A stretch of 64,000 nucleotides of DNA, taken from contig NZ_MCNV01000029.1 in NCBI RefSeq assembly GCF_001718195.1, positions 21,119 to 85,118 on the forward strand, written 5' to 3'. The stretch's first letter is position 1. Each line of letters opens with the position of its first letter. The translations under genes and the position numbers were made by a program. The stretch is from Paraburkholderia nodosa. Lineage in GTDB: Bacteria > Pseudomonadota > Gammaproteobacteria > Burkholderiales > Burkholderiaceae. Positions 53,537 to 64,000 of this stretch are shown here, piece after piece. The notes below the pieces were generated by a model, which was not told the DNA's origin, did not search any database, and worked only from the letters and a program-made list of their open reading frames with translations.

Positions 53537-54516
53537 TGCGCTACTCCAATCAGGCAGCCTTCCGGTTGCGGCGCGCTGGGCGCGCGGCCATCCGCATACG
53601 CGAATCCCTTTGGAAGACCCGCGTCCTGCACGTGTCCATATAACGCTTCGCCAGGCAGTGCCTCCGCGAGAATGGCGCGCGCGGCAATGAGCCTGTCGAT
53701 GTCCACACCGGTGTCGTAGCCCATCGCTTCGAGCAGAAACGCCAGATCCTCGGTCACGATGTTGCCGGTGGCGCCTGGCGCATAAGGACAGCCGCCCAGG
53801 CCGGCCTGACTCGAATCAATTGTCGTCACACCGACCTCGAGCGCGGCGACGACGTTCGCTAAACCCTGTCCGCGCGTGTTATGGAAATGTGCGCCGCCAG
53901 CCTTCGCGCCGAATTCCGATTGCAACCGACGGAACAGTCGGCGAACCTGTGCCGGATTCGCATAGCCGCCGGTATCGGAGAGGCCAATTTCGTCGACGCC
54001 GCTCTCGGCCATTGCCTGGCACATGCGCATCGTTTGATCGTCGCTCACGGTGCCCGCAATCGTGCAGCCGAAGGCAACGGAAACGCCTGCCTCGATTTGC
54101 ACGCCCGGAAACTGTTCGTTGCGAAGCGCGACGATATTGCGGACTTCTTCGATCATCTGCTCGTTGGTTTTCCGGATATTGGCCAGCGAATGTTCGTTGG
54201 TCACCGAAACGGGAAGCGTCACCTTATGCACACCCGCTTCGAAGGCGCTCTGGCTTCCACGAAGATTTGGTGCGAGAACCGCGACGTGCAGATCCGGGAT
54301 TGAGAGGGCATGCACCACGACTTCGCGGATGTCAGCCATCTGCGGCAGCAACTTCGCCGGCACGAACGATCCCACTTCGATTTCCTTGATTCCCGCAGCC
54401 GCGAGTGCGGAAATCCATCGCAGCTTCGCAGCAGTGGGCATGACGCTCTTGATGCTTTGTAGACCGTCGCGCGGCCCGACCTCGCTGATCAGCACCTTCG
54501 GACTTGAAGTGCTCAT
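53533..54516 (-). CDS. HMG-CoA lyase family enzyme
   Basis: A 327-residue TIM-barrel lyase: EVGPRDGLQ (residues 12-20) with the metal Asp, HFHNTRGQGLANV (most relatives have HFHDTRG; here Asn), and GGCPYAPGATGN with the catalytic Cys. It cleaves 3-hydroxy-3-methylglutaryl-CoA or a close analogue such as citramalyl-CoA to acetyl-CoA and a keto acid. AAGGAGCC precedes the ATG. It is the first gene of the operon and is divergent from the IclR gene, with operator-like repeats between. Confidence 0.92.
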   Translation of the reverse strand: MSTSSPKVLISEVGPRDGLQSIKSVMPTAAKLRWISALAAAGIKEIEVGSFVPAKLLPQMADIREVVVHALSIPDLHVAVLAPNLRGSQSAFEAGVHKVTLPVSVTNEHSLANIRKTNEQMIEEVRNIVALRNEQFPGVQIEAGVSVAFGCTIAGTVSDDQTMRMCQAMAESGVDEIGLSDTGGYANPAQVRRLFRRLQSEFGAKAGGAHFHNTRGQGLANVVAALEVGVTTIDSSQAGLGGCPYAPGATGNIVTEDLAFLLEAMGYDTGVDIDRLIAARAILAEALPGEALYGHVQDAGLPKGFAYADGRAPSAPQPEGCLIGVAQ

Positions 54517-54529
54517 ATTTGGCTCCTTA

Positions 54530-54641
54530 GTTCTGGCAGACAGACCAATGTTGCGTTAGACAGAACTATAGGCGCATCCAAACACCCGCGAAAGCGGGGT
54601 AAACCCACGGAAATAGAACTTGAGTTCTGTCAGATAGAACG
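54530..54641. promoter_or_regulatory. Divergent control region with repeated operator-like sites
   Basis: GTTCTGTCAGATAGAAC at 54625-54641 is a palindrome GTTCT-N7-AGAAC. Related half-sites are GTTCTGGCAGACAGACC at 54530-54546 and TTAGACAGAACT at about 54557-54568. IclR proteins bind such repeats; here they flank both promoters, fitting control of the operon and autoregulation. Confidence 0.65.
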
Positions 54642-54646
54642 ATACG

Positions 54647-55459
54647 ATGCCACTTATGATCAAGACGACCAAACACGCCGTGACCGCTGATGCCCTTTCA
54701 ACGCCTGAGCCATCCGACACTGCCAATGACAGTTCCAGCGGCGTAGCTGTGCTCGACCGTGCGTTCGCCATCCTCAACGCGTTCGGGCCGACCGACGACC
54801 AGTTGACGCTTACCGAACTCTCGCGGCGCACGGGGTTGTACAAAAGCACGGCCTTGCGCCTGCTGGGCGCGCTGGAGCATGGAGGCTTCATCCGAAAAAT
54901 GAGTGACGGGCAGTACGGCGTCGGCCACCAGCCACTACGGCTCGCCGCGCTCTATCAGCGATCCTTCCAGGTCGGGCCCGTTATCGAGCCGTTGCTTCAG
55001 CAATTGAGCCGCGACCTGGGGGAAACGGCGTCGTTCTATGTGCGGCAGGGCGATCATCGACTGGTGCTCTATCGTGTCGAGCCGACGAGGAGCGTGCGTG
55101 TGTCAATTCGCGTCGGCGAAGAGTTCCCGATCGACAAAGGTGCCTCCGGCAAGGTGCTGCTCGCTTTCACTGAGGCACAGGATCCTCGCTGGAGCGAAGT
55201 GCGCGACGCTCTTTGGGCGGCGTCTTTTGGTGAACGCGATCCCGAAACCGCTTCGACGTCCGTCCCCGTGTTCGACTCGACTGGCGAGTTGGTGGGTGCG
55301 CTCACGCTGTCGGGACCGAAAGAGAGATTTTGTACTCCTTCGACCATCGACGCGGCCGTTGCGGCCTTACTTGTCAGTGCAAAACGCGCGACCGTTGCGC
55401 TCGGCGGCAAGGGTGGTCGATACGATGCCAGCATCGCGGAATTTGCTAATAGAAGCTGA
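54647..55459 (+). CDS. IclR-family transcriptional regulator
   Basis: A 270-residue regulator: N-terminal winged helix (VLDRAFAILNAFGPTDDQLT, ELSRRTGLYKSTALRLLGAL) and C-terminal IclR ligand-binding domain (GETASFYVRQGDHRLVLYRV, DKGASGKVLLAF). It faces the lyase operon. It probably represses or activates it in response to the acid or a pathway product. The ATG at 54647 or one at 54656 could be used. Confidence 0.93.
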   Translation: MPLMIKTTKHAVTADALSTPEPSDTANDSSSGVAVLDRAFAILNAFGPTDDQLTLTELSRRTGLYKSTALRLLGALEHGGFIRKMSDGQYGVGHQPLRLAALYQRSFQVGPVIEPLLQQLSRDLGETASFYVRQGDHRLVLYRVEPTRSVRVSIRVGEEFPIDKGASGKVLLAFTEAQDPRWSEVRDALWAASFGERDPETASTSVPVFDSTGELVGALTLSGPKERFCTPSTIDAAVAALLVSAKRATVALGGKGGRYDASIAEFANRS

Positions 55460-56219
55460 AGTGGGGACGCTCACGGCGGTCGCTCGTGAATGGTCGACCG
55501 CTCGCATTGAATTGCCGAACTGCCATGTCAAGCCCGGCGCGATTTCGGGGACGATGGTACTGGTACTGCGACCCGCGCCCACAAGTGCTCGTCCAGATTC
55601 CCGGCCGACCGGTCAGGCCTAGTGGCACGAAACGGGACGCTACCTGCGCGCTCGTTCGCCGCCAGGCGGCGGAGTAACTGTTTGCGGCCTCGGGTCGAAA
55701 GGCCGCGAACGCTACCAAAGCTGACGGTCAGGCAGGCAGAGCTAAGGTCTGTTTCTGGCCGAGACCAGCAGTTCGCCGTACGACTGTCGGTAAGCAATGG
55801 GGCTACCCCGCGACCGCTGCGAACCGGGCGCGGGCCGACACTGCTGCGACGACGTCGCCCCAACAGCCCGGGTTGGCTGACCGGTGGCGTGATGACAATG
55901 CGCCGCCGCACCGCGGGCATCCGCGATGCCTGGCCGGCGTGGATGCGTTCCAGCCAGCACGTGCGGTTCGGACTGAGCCGCGCGCGCCTGCCATGGTGAC
56001 GGGTACACCCTGGCAAAAAAACTGCCGACAGGGCAGCCAAAGCATTCATCGCGTGTCGCCCGGCGTCCGGTCCATGCATCGCGCCTCGGATAAAATGCCG
56101 GGACTGCGACACTGGCCGAAATGCCTCACGAGCGCGGCGTAGCGCTGAACGTCGACGGCAACGGAAACGCCAGCGCGAGTGAACTGCATCGCGGTTGCCG
56201 CATACTGCACGGACAAATC
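55460..56219. other. Gap with no supported gene
   Basis: About 760 bases between the iclR and UPF0149 genes. Frames here are Arg/Pro-rich and I recognise nothing in them. A G/C-rich inverted sequence CGCCGCCAGGCGGCG (55658-55672) is a short hairpin. Promoter of the UPF0149 gene expected near its right end. Confidence 0.3.
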
Positions 56220-57248
56220 ATGAAATTCGATCATCCTGATCCCGAACTCAACAATCCGTTAACTGACGAAGAGCTGGAATTCCTCGAACGCTTTCTTTCG
56301 GGCAATGCCGTCTGCGACGATGCGATGGGTGCGGTCATGTTGCATGGATTTCTGACTGCCGTCATCTCCGGACCGAACGCGATCATGCCGGGCGCGATCC
56401 TTCCCTGGATCTGGGATGCCAGGCACGCAACCCGTCAACCCAGATTCCTGTCGGCAGGCCGGGCTCGCAAGGTCACAGGACTGATTTTTCAGTACTGGAA
56501 CGACATCAACGACACCCTGAATCAATGCCCCGACCTGTTCGAACTCCCGCTGCGCACGAGCGTATACGAGGGCGAAGAGGTTCCCGTCCTCGACGAATGG
56601 TGCGAGGGGTATTGCAAGGGCATCGACATCGACCGGGAGGCCTGGGAGCCGCTGATCGAACGGCACCCCTGGTGGTTCAATATCATCCTGCTGTTCGGCA
56701 CCGCCTCCGGATACGAGGAGTTGGCGCGACGGGACTACACGGTCGGGCAACGCCGGTCGTTTGTCCTCCAGCTCGCAGCATCGGTACTCAATATCCATCG
56801 CTACGTGTGTGAGGAACGTCGGAGATCGCTGGAGCAGGGCGAGCAGCCAGGTGCGATTCCGGCGGGTTCGTGGTCGAAAGCCAAGCCGGCGACGCAGATC
56901 ACCGCGAGGAATCGGGCCGCGCGGGACGGGAGCGTGTCCAAAGATGTGTTCCTCGTGGATTCGATCGGTCGACTGACGGACGACGCGTTTCACCCGCTGG
57001 CATTGTCCCCGCTGGCTACGCGCATCACGCGTGGCGGCACGTCTGTCGATGCGCACATCTATCGCGCCGGCGATGAAGGTCGCGACGGCTGGATACTGGA
57101 AATCATCGACGCGTCCGGGACGTCCACCGTCTGGGACGAGCCGTTCCCGACCGATGGGGCTGCGCTGGCCGAAGCATTCAGCACGGTCAACATGCGCGAC
57201 ATCGCCCCGGTAACCGGTAACGGACCGGCGCCCGCGTCGCAATGCTGA
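56220..57248 (+). CDS. UPF0149 (YecA) family protein
   Basis: A 342-residue protein: NNPLTDEELEFLERFL, LHGFLTAVISGPNAIMPGAI and VLDEWCEGYCKGIDI are the UPF0149/YecA marks. No SEC-C zinc motif is seen at the end, which instead has a beta-rich unknown domain (residues about 240-340). I chose the ATG at 56220 because the conserved part starts 10 residues later. It is followed on the same strand by the SNF2 ATPase gene after 185 bases. Function is unknown. Confidence 0.82.
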   Translation: MKFDHPDPELNNPLTDEELEFLERFLSGNAVCDDAMGAVMLHGFLTAVISGPNAIMPGAILPWIWDARHATRQPRFLSAGRARKVTGLIFQYWNDINDTLNQCPDLFELPLRTSVYEGEEVPVLDEWCEGYCKGIDIDREAWEPLIERHPWWFNIILLFGTASGYEELARRDYTVGQRRSFVLQLAASVLNIHRYVCEERRRSLEQGEQPGAIPAGSWSKAKPATQITARNRAARDGSVSKDVFLVDSIGRLTDDAFHPLALSPLATRITRGGTSVDAHIYRAGDEGRDGWILEIIDASGTSTVWDEPFPTDGAALAEAFSTVNMRDIAPVTGNGPAPASQC

Positions 57249-57433
57249 GCGCGCCCGCACCCGGAAGGGCCTGGCGTTGCGCGCGGTGAACGGATGCGTT
57301 GCCCGGCGATGTCATGTGACGTGCTGCGAAACAATCCGTCCCACGACCAGGACCGGTCATTTTTCCCACGGCGCAGCCGATACGTGATCGTTTCCGTCTG
57401 CATTTGAAACCGGGCCTTCCCCATCATCTGTTC

Positions 57434-60112
<2,679 letters not shown>

Positions 60113-60130
60113 TCAGGGAGAGGAACGCCG

Positions 60131-61132
60131 ATGGCTGACTACGGTGGATGGAAACCCTACGTCCCGGTGGCCGAGCGCAGAAAGCAGGCGGAGCAACTGG
60201 TTGCGAAAGCGATCAAGTCCGGCAAGACGCTGTCGCCCATCGCACCCTATCGAGGGGCCATTGCGAAGACCTTCTGGGGCAAGGCATGGTGCGATAACCT
60301 TGAGCACTACAGTGACTACGCCAGTCGCCTGCCACGCGGTCGCACCTATGTGCGCAATGGTTCCGTGATCGATCTTCAGATTTCGACGGGCAGGATCCGC
60401 GCACAGGTCATGGGGTCCAGCGTGTACGAGATCGAAATCGATGTCACAGCCTGCCCGGAAAAACAGTGGCGGGCGTTGAGTGTCGAGTGCGCATCGTCGG
60501 TTGACTCCATGGTCGAACTGCTGCAGGGCAAGCTGTCGGCTGCGGTGATGGGCCGCATCTGCAAGCCGGGCAGCGGGCTCTTCCCCGCGCCGAAGGAGAT
60601 CAAACTCGGCTGCAACTGCCTGGACTGGGCGGCGATGTGCAAGCACGTCGCCGCCGTACTCTATGGCGTCGGCGCGCGGCTCGACCAGCAGCCAGAATTG
60701 CTCTTTACGTTACGTGGTGTCGACCCTGGCGATCTCGTCAGCAGCACCGGTGCGAACCTCTCCGGGGCAGGAGCCGGCCTGGCGTCCGGCAAGGTACTCG
60801 ACAACGTGGACCTGGGGGATGTGTTCGGGATCGTTATCGACACGGAGCCCTTTGCCGATGCGCCCCCGGCCCGGAGCAAGCGCACGCGCAAGGAAACCGC
60901 CTCACAAAAGGCACGCACGCCGGGATCGACGGCATCGGAGGCGTCTTCGAACGCGAAAGTGACACCGAAAGGCAAGGCCGTGCCGCCAGACGTGAAAGCC
61001 AGTGCTTCTGCCGTGAAGAAGCCAAAGGGTAAAACCGACCCCGGCGTCTCGAAGGCGACACGTTCGGCTGCATCCCCAAAGCCCACTGTGCGTGCGCCCG
61101 CTGCATCGAAAACCGCGAAACGCCGCGGGTGA
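60131..61132 (+). CDS. SWIM zinc-finger protein
   Basis: A 333-residue protein. The SWIM finger is CNCLDWAAMCKH (Cys161, Cys163, Cys170, His172). The first 100 residues (YVPVAERRKQAEQL, KTFWGKAWCDNLEHYSDYA) are the conserved N-terminal part of bacterial SWIM proteins paired with SNF2. The last 100 residues are a Lys/Ala/Ser/Pro-rich tail like histone H1, able to bind DNA. GGAG lies 8 bases upstream of the ATG. Confidence 0.93.
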   Translation: MADYGGWKPYVPVAERRKQAEQLVAKAIKSGKTLSPIAPYRGAIAKTFWGKAWCDNLEHYSDYASRLPRGRTYVRNGSVIDLQISTGRIRAQVMGSSVYEIEIDVTACPEKQWRALSVECASSVDSMVELLQGKLSAAVMGRICKPGSGLFPAPKEIKLGCNCLDWAAMCKHVAAVLYGVGARLDQQPELLFTLRGVDPGDLVSSTGANLSGAGAGLASGKVLDNVDLGDVFGIVIDTEPFADAPPARSKRTRKETASQKARTPGSTASEASSNAKVTPKGKAVPPDVKASASAVKKPKGKTDPGVSKATRSAASPKPTVRAPAASKTAKRRG

Positions 61133-61289
61133 TGTCTGCGGCGACGCATCACCGCCTGGTCCGGCGACTGATCGCGCTCTCGAAGTTTGCAACTGTTACG
61201 GAAAGCACTGTGTCGAACAGCGCAACTTCAGTCATGCGAAGGGAAACTGTTCACCGAATTCGCCGATATGGCAAAGATGCGATGCACCA

Positions 61290-61985
61290 CTACTCGCGCC
61301 ATCCTGCCAGCAGTGCAACTGGATGGCCGGAGGTTCGAGCAACGACGCGGGATTCGCATTTGGCTGGAGTCGCAATGCAATCTGCGTTGTCGTAACTTGG
61401 GCAGGTCAACACGGGTACGGCGCCAGGACGCGCGTGCAACGCGCGATGAACGTGCCCGGTGACGATGCGCTCAACGTTGTGATGTCCGGATAGAAGAAGT
61501 CGCAAGGCGTCAGTCGTCTGCATGCCGAAAAGTTCGAGATGGGGGATGCCGGTGCGAAACGGCGGATGACGCATGGATGACAACCGGTCGGTTCACGTAT
61601 TCGACGAGCTCGCGTTCCAGCCACAACTGCGCCGCCGGACCGGTTTCACCGTGGCGGGAGCCTGGGACTCTTGTGTCTATCGCAAGGATGCGCACATAGC
61701 CGACATCGACGCCGAAAATTGAGTCCACCCGCGCATGTTAGCCGCGGTTGATTGTCGAGCGCGCCGCGCAGACATCTGCGGTCATCGTTGGTTGCCGGGT
61801 AAGACCATATTGGGGTGCGTCAACTGCGCCAGCAGTTGCAGCATTTCGTATTCTTCCGGGAGACCCTCGTCCGTGAGATCTCCGGTTATCAGGACGAGCC
61901 GAGGCTCTGGATTCAGGCGGTTCGATCCTGTGGCCGCTGTAGCGAACGCCGCGCCACCGCCGCGCTCGCAGTAGAGATGTTAGAG
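61290..61985 (-). pseudogene. Metallophosphoesterase (CpdA-like), multiply frameshifted
   Basis: Pieces of one phosphodiesterase lie in order on the minus strand in different phases. NPEPRLVLITGDLTDEGLPE and MVLPGN come first (61960-61795), where one extra base breaks GNHDD. Next is GYVRILAIDTRVPGSRHGE (about 61705-61650), then HPPFRTGIPHLELFG and VTGHVHRAL (about 61575-61450). The metal motifs GD, GNH, HPPF and GHVH of the family are all recognisable. The 5' end is missing past about 61985. At least three frameshifts make it a clear pseudogene. Confidence 0.85.
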
Positions 61986-62653
61986 CGGACCTAAATGGCT
62001 GGCGCCGCGCCAGTAGCGCAACCGCGGGGCCGAGGCGCCCCGCGTTTTCTCCCTTTCGCGTGAGCTACCCGGACGCGATGGTCTGCTTCCGTCCTCAGAC
62101 GCTAAATCCCGCAACTCGCATCATCTGGCGCGACACTGCGCTGCCAGAGCCTTGCGCATCGAATTGTGCGCGAAGGCTCGCGTCTGCCTTGCGGGTCACG
62201 CCGCGGTGCATGGCCACAATTAAAGCGAAAAGGGCGACGAGAAACATCGGTGTGGCAAACATCGTATTGCTCCCGGATGTTGGAACCGGGTATGTGTTCG
62301 GCGATGGTCGTGTGCGATCGCGTTGCACTGTCGTCGGAGATCGCGGTCCCATCCCCTCGCGTGACCCCGCCAAGGCCTTCACGATGCCCGGATTGCGTCG
62401 GTCGGGGCTAGGTGCAGTTCCCTCAAGGCCATGCGCCGCCCACGTGAATCGCGTCTGTCTCTGCGTAGACTGTCATCCACCGCAGTACCGGTCACCGTAA
62501 GGCTCCCATAAATAATATGTCGCAATATGACATATGCAGGTGCGCGGCTCAACGACGAGGATGCCGAAGTCGACTCGCAACGGATGGCTGGGACTGTGTT
62601 TGTCTATGTGCTGACGCTCTGGGTCGATGAGGTCGATGAACTGATCTTCCTGC
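61986..62653. other. Mostly non-coding gap with one small candidate gene
   Basis: About 670 bases. Apart from the 55-codon frame at 62095-62262 I see no gene. An AT-rich patch at 62505-62530 (AAATAATATGTCGCAATATGAC) may carry a promoter for the membrane protein gene downstream. Confidence 0.3.
62095..62262 (-). CDS. Putative 55-aa membrane protein
   Basis: A small frame with GGGAG 9 bases upstream of its ATG. It has one hydrophobic segment at the start (FATPMFLVALFALIVAMH) and a polar basic tail. It is plausible as a small inner-membrane protein; no family is recognised. Confidence 0.4.
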   Translation of the reverse strand: MFATPMFLVALFALIVAMHRGVTRKADASLRAQFDAQGSGSAVSRQMMRVAGFSV

Positions 62654-63184
62654 ATGCCGCGTTTCCGCGTTGGGTGGAAGTGGAACTATCTTCCGACTGG
62701 CATCCGGCTTTTGAGTACGCTGTTGCTGGGCTCGGACGGTGCGATCGGGCTGCTGGTCTCCGCCTTGCTGGTCGATTTCTTTCATTACTTCCCGAACGAC
62801 CCCGTGCGGGCAATCGCGGGCGCGATCTTCAGTTCGGCCGGCCCGTACGCGGTCCATCGCCTCGCCCTGGAACGCTATGGCCTGAAGGCGTCGCTGACGA
62901 ATCTCACGCCAAGGCGCCTTATAGTGCTCGCGCTTGCTGTCGCACTCACGAACTCGACGCTGCATCATCTCTGGTTCGCAATGACGGGCAGTACGCAGGA
63001 CATCCTGCAGAGTTTCTTCACGATGTTTGTGGGCGATCTGCTGGGCGCGCTGATTCTCGTCTATATCGTGAAGGGCACGCTTGCCCTGCTGCCCAGGCAT
63101 CCCAGCCAGTCCTCACGCATGACCGACGGCATGTTCAGGATCCGGCTAGCCCTTGATCTCGCCTACAACAACCGCCTGGCTTGA
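62654..63184 (+). CDS. Multi-pass membrane protein of unknown function
   Basis: A 176-residue protein with four or more hydrophobic segments (GIRLLSTLLLGSDGAIGLLV, RLIVLALAVALTNSTLHHLW, MFVGDLLGALILVYIVKGTL). A second, truncated relative lies on the other strand at 63427-63706. The N-terminus WKWNYLPTGIRLL looks like the inside of a longer domain: a stop lies in frame at 62642 and the start may have been lost. MASE1-like sensor-domain membrane parts have a similar feel, but I cannot prove it. Confidence 0.6.
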   Translation: MPRFRVGWKWNYLPTGIRLLSTLLLGSDGAIGLLVSALLVDFFHYFPNDPVRAIAGAIFSSAGPYAVHRLALERYGLKASLTNLTPRRLIVLALAVALTNSTLHHLWFAMTGSTQDILQSFFTMFVGDLLGALILVYIVKGTLALLPRHPSQSSRMTDGMFRIRLALDLAYNNRLA

Positions 63185-63426
63185 CGGCAGATATGGGGCG
63201 CACGGCCCGTCCGGGCTCGAACAGGGCCGTTGAAGGCTCTCACACTTGCGGGATTGAGGGCGTGAGTCGGGGCAGGCCGCCCAGCATTGAGTGCGCCTAG
63301 CGGTCGTCGCGAATCGCGACACTGCAGCCTGGGTGCAACACAACGTCGAGACGCACGATGGCGACAATCGTACATAGCGCCACGAGACGGGCTGCGATTG
63401 CGCCTCATCGCAACCCCTTCGTCACG

Positions 63427-63706
63427 CTAGCGTGGAGCCTGATTGTTATATGCATTCGTTAGTGCAACGTGAATGCTGAACATCCCGTTCGTGAGGCGGG
63501 AATCGCCTGGCCGTTTCGGGAGCAAAGCCAGCAATCCCTTCATCGCATACAGCATGATTAGCGTGCCGGCGAGGTCGCCCACAAACATGCTGAACAGGCT
63601 TTCGGAGAAATGCCCCGTCGCACCGGTCAACGCAAACCAGAGGTGATGTAACAGCGGATTCGCGACCGAATACGCGACGGCGAGCACAAGAAGCCGGGTC
63701 GGCGAG
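63427..63706 (-). pseudogene. Second membrane protein of the same family, cut by an IS element
   Basis: From a GTG at 63687 it encodes LAVAYSVANPLLHHLWFALT, SLFSMFVGDLAGTLIMLY and NGMFSIHVALTNAYNN, parallel to the C-terminal half of the protein at 62654. Similarity continues through SPTRLLV up to base 63706, where an IS21-type end begins. The front half is therefore missing, separated by the IS insertion or lost beyond the window. Confidence 0.75.
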
Positions 63707-64000
63707 TGTCAGCGGGCGGAGTTATAGAGCCAATTCGGGGGCGGCGTAATCGGGCCACCTGATGGGCGGCGCAATAGAGCCAGTCCAGGGGCGGCGTAAT
63801 CGAGCCACTGCATGGGCGGCGCAAAGGAGCCACCCTGCGGGCGGCGTGCAGAAGCCAGCGGTAGCGGGCACAAGCGCAATTCGAACTTTCCAAGTCGGTA
63901 CGCTCCGTTCATTTGAACGGAGCGCCTATGGCCAACAGGAGGTTCGAGTTGTTTGAGTATCGTCACATCCTTGTGCGCATGCGACGCGGTGATTCCGACC
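63707..64000 (+). mobile_element. IS21-family element, left end (partial)
   Basis: The end begins TGTCAGCGGG at 63707. It is followed by six direct repeats of the type GGGCGGCGNAATNGAGCCA at 63714, 63738, 63764, 63789, 63814 and 63839, about 25 bases apart, the multiple transposase-binding sites of IS21 ends. The istA gene starts at 63928. The right end lies outside the window. Confidence 0.85.
63928..64000 (+). CDS. istA: IS21-family transposase IstA (partial)
   Basis: The ATG at 63928 begins MANRRFELFEYRHILVRMRR followed by GDS, the N-terminus of IstA transposases, and runs off the end of the window. The helper ATPase gene istB would follow. The gene is expressed inward from the left end. 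Confidence 0.85.
   Translation, partial: MANRRFELFEYRHILVRMRRGDSD

Noticed and set aside
55460..56120. Short frames between iclR and the UPF0149 gene
   Set aside because: Arg/Pro-rich in all phases; no ribosome site or family motif.

Overview
The window reads as part of a large conjugative plasmid from a high-GC beta-proteobacterium, most likely Burkholderiaceae (Paraburkholderia or Caballeronia type). The evidence is a complete VirB/VirD4 type IV secretion (T4SS) operon with relaxase genes, a ParA-ParB-replication initiator backbone with an iteron origin, an anti-restriction/DUF932/ParB-like cluster, and cargo typical of that family (IclR, MFS and HMG-CoA lyase catabolic genes, a QseBC-like two-component system, YcsF/PxpA). 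The genus is inferred from the gene repertoire only.

Layout. 1-1 kb: a brnTA toxin-antitoxin pair and an SOS box ahead of a broken imuA fragment. 1-22 kb: one long minus-strand transfer operon, in transcription order two small proteins, virB1, virB2, virB3, a 69-aa P-loop peptide, virB4, virB5, virB6, a lipoprotein, virB7, virB8, virB9, virB10, virB11, a 36-aa ORF, virD4-type coupling protein, a DUF5710/LPD7 protein, an StbB-like ATPase, a coiled-coil membrane protein, trbM, a mobC-like gene and the relaxase. Many of these genes overlap by a few bases. 22.5-28.7 kb: a CI-like regulator facing a frameshifted Cro-like gene, then pxpA, an orphan TRAP solute-binding protein, a LuxR regulator and a GGDEF-EAL protein. 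29.4-30.0 kb: a decayed vapBC pair.

30.4-35.8 kb is the replication and partition core: palindrome repeats that look like a centromere, a terminator, parB, parA, an origin with about a dozen 19-bp iterons and a DnaA box, and the replication initiator. 36.8-37.9 kb holds five tandem copies of a strongly foldable ~205-bp unit. 37.9-42.8 kb holds DUF3717, an unknown protein, DUF932 and klcA, divergent from a large ParB-like protein; the two divergent leaders are a perfect 39-bp inverted repeat. 43.0-45.1 kb has two perfect hairpins, then a small HTH protein and a 458-aa protein of unknown role.

45.9-49.2 kb: a sensor kinase/response regulator pair, a lipoprotein and a COG4705-type membrane protein. 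49.7-55.5 kb: a catabolic operon (amidohydrolase, MFS transporter, CoA-transferase, HMG-CoA lyase) divergent from its IclR regulator. 56.2-61.1 kb: a UPF0149 protein, a SNF2-family ATPase and a SWIM zinc-finger protein on one strand. The right end is decaying: a multiply frameshifted metallophosphoesterase, two related membrane proteins, and an IS21-family element that cuts off the second one and runs out of the window.
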